Part shown: piece after piece, positions 6,354-7,103 of the stretch | How positions within the stretch are numbered: position 1 is the first letter of the stretch | Layout of the letters: each line of letters begins with the position of its first letter | Origin: an archaeon | Lineage (GTDB): Archaea; Thermoproteota; Nitrososphaeria; Nitrososphaerales; Gagatemarchaeaceae | Assembly: GCA_021822995.1 (NCBI GenBank) | Contig: JAKAPN010000055.1 | Span: forward strand, 1-7,103 | Length of the DNA: 7,103 nucleotides | Direction of reading: 5' to 3' | The notes under the pieces: model-generated | What the model was told of the DNA's origin: nothing | The model's input: the letters and a program-made list of their open reading frames with translations, nothing else | Databases searched by the model: none | Program-made: the position numbers and the translations under genes

Positions 6354-6927
6354 TCCTCTTCACCTTCGCCAAGACGCTCTCTATAGACATTCTCCCTTCT
6401 ATCCCGTAGTACTTCGACAGCGCGCTCGCGCCGTCATCCAGGGTGTCCTCGGTAAGCGCTACCTCCAGGACCAGCTTTTCAAACGGGGACATCGCGAGCG
6501 ACCTGATAGCCGAAGCCAGCTCGTCCTGGCCGTCGGCGGCTTCGTCGATCATCCTCCCGAGCTTCCTGGCGTGCTCCCCTATCCTCCTCCGCATGATCAG
6601 CAGGTCGCCTGCAGCGCCCTCGAGGTCGCGGACCTTCGTCCCCCTCTTCCCGGGGAGCGCCTCGGTCGACCGAACGACCGTGAACCCGCCCGAGGAGTAG
6701 TCTCTGACCCGCGCCGACGCCGCGCCGTACACCCTCCGGACCCTGGGCGACACCCTCGACAGGGGCAGCTCCTCGACCAGGCCTATCTCCACCAGCCTCT
6801 TGAGGTGCCTCAGCACCCCCTGGACGGAGATCCCCGCCGCGTCTGACAGCTCGACAAGGGTCCTCGGCCTGACCGACACCGCGTCCATGATCCTGAGCCT
6901 CGCGCGAGAAGAGAGCACCTCTTCCAT
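6346..6927 (-). CDS. Winged-helix (ArsR-like) transcriptional regulator
   Basis: DNA-binding protein of 193 residues from the ATG at 6927. An ArsR-like opening (MEEVLSSRARLRIM) leads to a helix-turn-helix at about 24-46 (LVELSDAAGIS as first helix and turn, VQGVLRHLKRL as recognition helix) and a basic wing near 52-68. The rest (about 99-193) looks helical, has no Cys or His cluster for metal sensing, and I do not recognise it; it may be for dimerisation or a ligand. The frame stays open to GTG 6942 and ATG 6975, but the extra residues come from the AT-rich promoter segment and ATG 6975 would leave the TATA-like box inside the gene, so 6927 is preferred. Neither start has a ribosome site, which fits a leaderless or short-leader message. 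It heads the - strand run and overlaps surE by 8 bases, so autoregulation is plausible. Confidence 0.82.
   Translation of the reverse strand: MEEVLSSRARLRIMDAVSVRPRTLVELSDAAGISVQGVLRHLKRLVEIGLVEELPLSRVSPRVRRVYGAASARVRDYSSGGFTVVRSTEALPGKRGTKVRDLEGAAGDLLIMRRRIGEHARKLGRMIDEAADGQDELASAIRSLAMSPFEKLVLEVALTEDTLDDGASALSKYYGIEGRMSIESVLAKVKRIV
6360..6365 (-). promoter_or_regulatory. Ribosome binding site of surE
   Basis: AGGTGA on the - strand, 6 bases before TTG 6353. It is inside the regulator gene and supports the TTG start over the internal ATG at 6329. Confidence 0.6.
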
Positions 6928-7002
6928 GATGTCGACGGGCACGTGACAGTTTCCGAGGGGTAAGTTAATAAACATGCACTTAATTAACGCAAAGTGAATT
7001 AG
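6928..7002. promoter_or_regulatory. Divergent promoter region with TATA-like boxes
   Basis: The only clearly intergenic, AT-rich stretch of the window. On the - strand TTTATTAACTTA (6972-6961) is centred about 26 bases before the GTG at 6942, the spacing expected for a TATA box and a start site near 6942-6940. That would give a short leader to ATG 6927. On the + strand TTAATAAA (6965-6972) and TTAATTAA (6980-6987) lie about 35 and 20 bases before the ATG at 7003. Box assignment is by eye and the start sites are inferred. Confidence 0.55.
6964..6988. promoter_or_regulatory. Inverted repeat, possible operator
   Basis: GTTAAT (6964-6969) and ATTAAC (6983-6988) form perfect 6-base arms around a 13-base spacer, centred at 6976. 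A second, interleaved pair, CACTT (6977-6981) and AAGTG (6992-6996), also exists. The arms overlap the TATA-like boxes, so a bound dimer would block both directions. AT-rich DNA gives such arms by chance fairly often. Confidence 0.35.
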
Positions 7003-7103
7003 ATGAGCGATGACAACAGCGGCGACAAAAGGAGAGACCTGAGAGACATGCTCGACGAGCTCGACAGGTACTTCGAGGACTTCGAGAAGGACATCGAGAA
7101 GAC
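7003..7103 (+). CDS. N-terminus of a very acidic protein, cut by the window end; possibly Hsp20 family
   Basis: Thirty-three codons are visible from ATG 7003 with no stop before the edge. The residues are mostly Asp, Glu, Lys and Arg, with hydrophobic positions spaced as in an amphipathic helix (LRDMLDELDRYFEDF, residues 13-27). Archaeal small heat-shock proteins of the Hsp20 family often open with such a charged helix carrying Phe and Tyr, so that is my guess, but no alpha-crystallin domain is in view. There is no strong ribosome site; AGTGA at 6993-6997 is weak, and a leaderless or short-leader message is likely. It is divergent from the regulator gene, with which it shares the AT-rich promoter region. 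Confidence 0.6.
   Translation, partial: MSDDNSGDKRRDLRDMLDELDRYFEDFEKDIEK

Overview
The window comes from a GC-rich archaeal chromosome. The evidence for Archaea is direct. It has a complete ABCE1/Rli1 ribosome-recycling ATPase, a protein of archaea and eukaryotes, and a Trm5-type tRNA methyltransferase. The one clear promoter region is a short AT-rich island with TATA-like boxes, and start codons include GTG and TTG. A Rieske/cytochrome b pair beside these genes, plus my recollection of similar small Cys-containing membrane proteins, points to the Thaumarchaeota/Nitrososphaeria side of the archaea. That lineage call is inference of low to moderate confidence. All genes are tightly packed: no gap exceeds 300 bases, and I see no rRNA, tRNA, CRISPR array or insertion sequence.

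Left part (1-2359, + strand): the core of a respiratory quinol-oxidising complex. A Rieske iron-sulfur protein, cut by the left edge, overlaps by 4 bases a 451-residue single-chain cytochrome b. The Rieske protein has a long Pro/Ala-rich extension ahead of an internal twin-arginine signal anchor. Together the two proteins should oxidise membrane quinol and pass electrons to an acceptor encoded elsewhere.

Middle and right (2356-6927, - strand): a compact run of five genes. In transcription order they are a winged-helix regulator, SurE (survival-protein nucleotidase), a small membrane protein with two CxxC motifs and an HExxH-like stretch of unknown function, ABCE1, and a Trm5-like tRNA G37 methyltransferase. 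Neighbouring genes are separated by 1 or 12 bases or overlap by 8 or 17 bases, so a single operon with translational coupling is likely. Its last two genes act in translation. SurE acts in nucleotide metabolism, and the regulator at the head may control its own operon.

The two strands converge at 2356-2359, where one CTAG palindrome supplies the stop codon of both cytochrome b and the methyltransferase. At the right end a roughly 75-base AT-rich segment separates the regulator from a divergent + strand gene. Only 33 codons of that gene are visible, and they are very acidic; a small heat-shock protein is a tentative guess.

No overtly novel multi-gene system is evident. The best candidates for follow-up are the Cys-rich membrane protein locked between surE and ABCE1, the altered motif IV of the Trm5-like enzyme, the b6-like haem spacing of the cytochrome b, and the inverted repeat in the divergent promoter.
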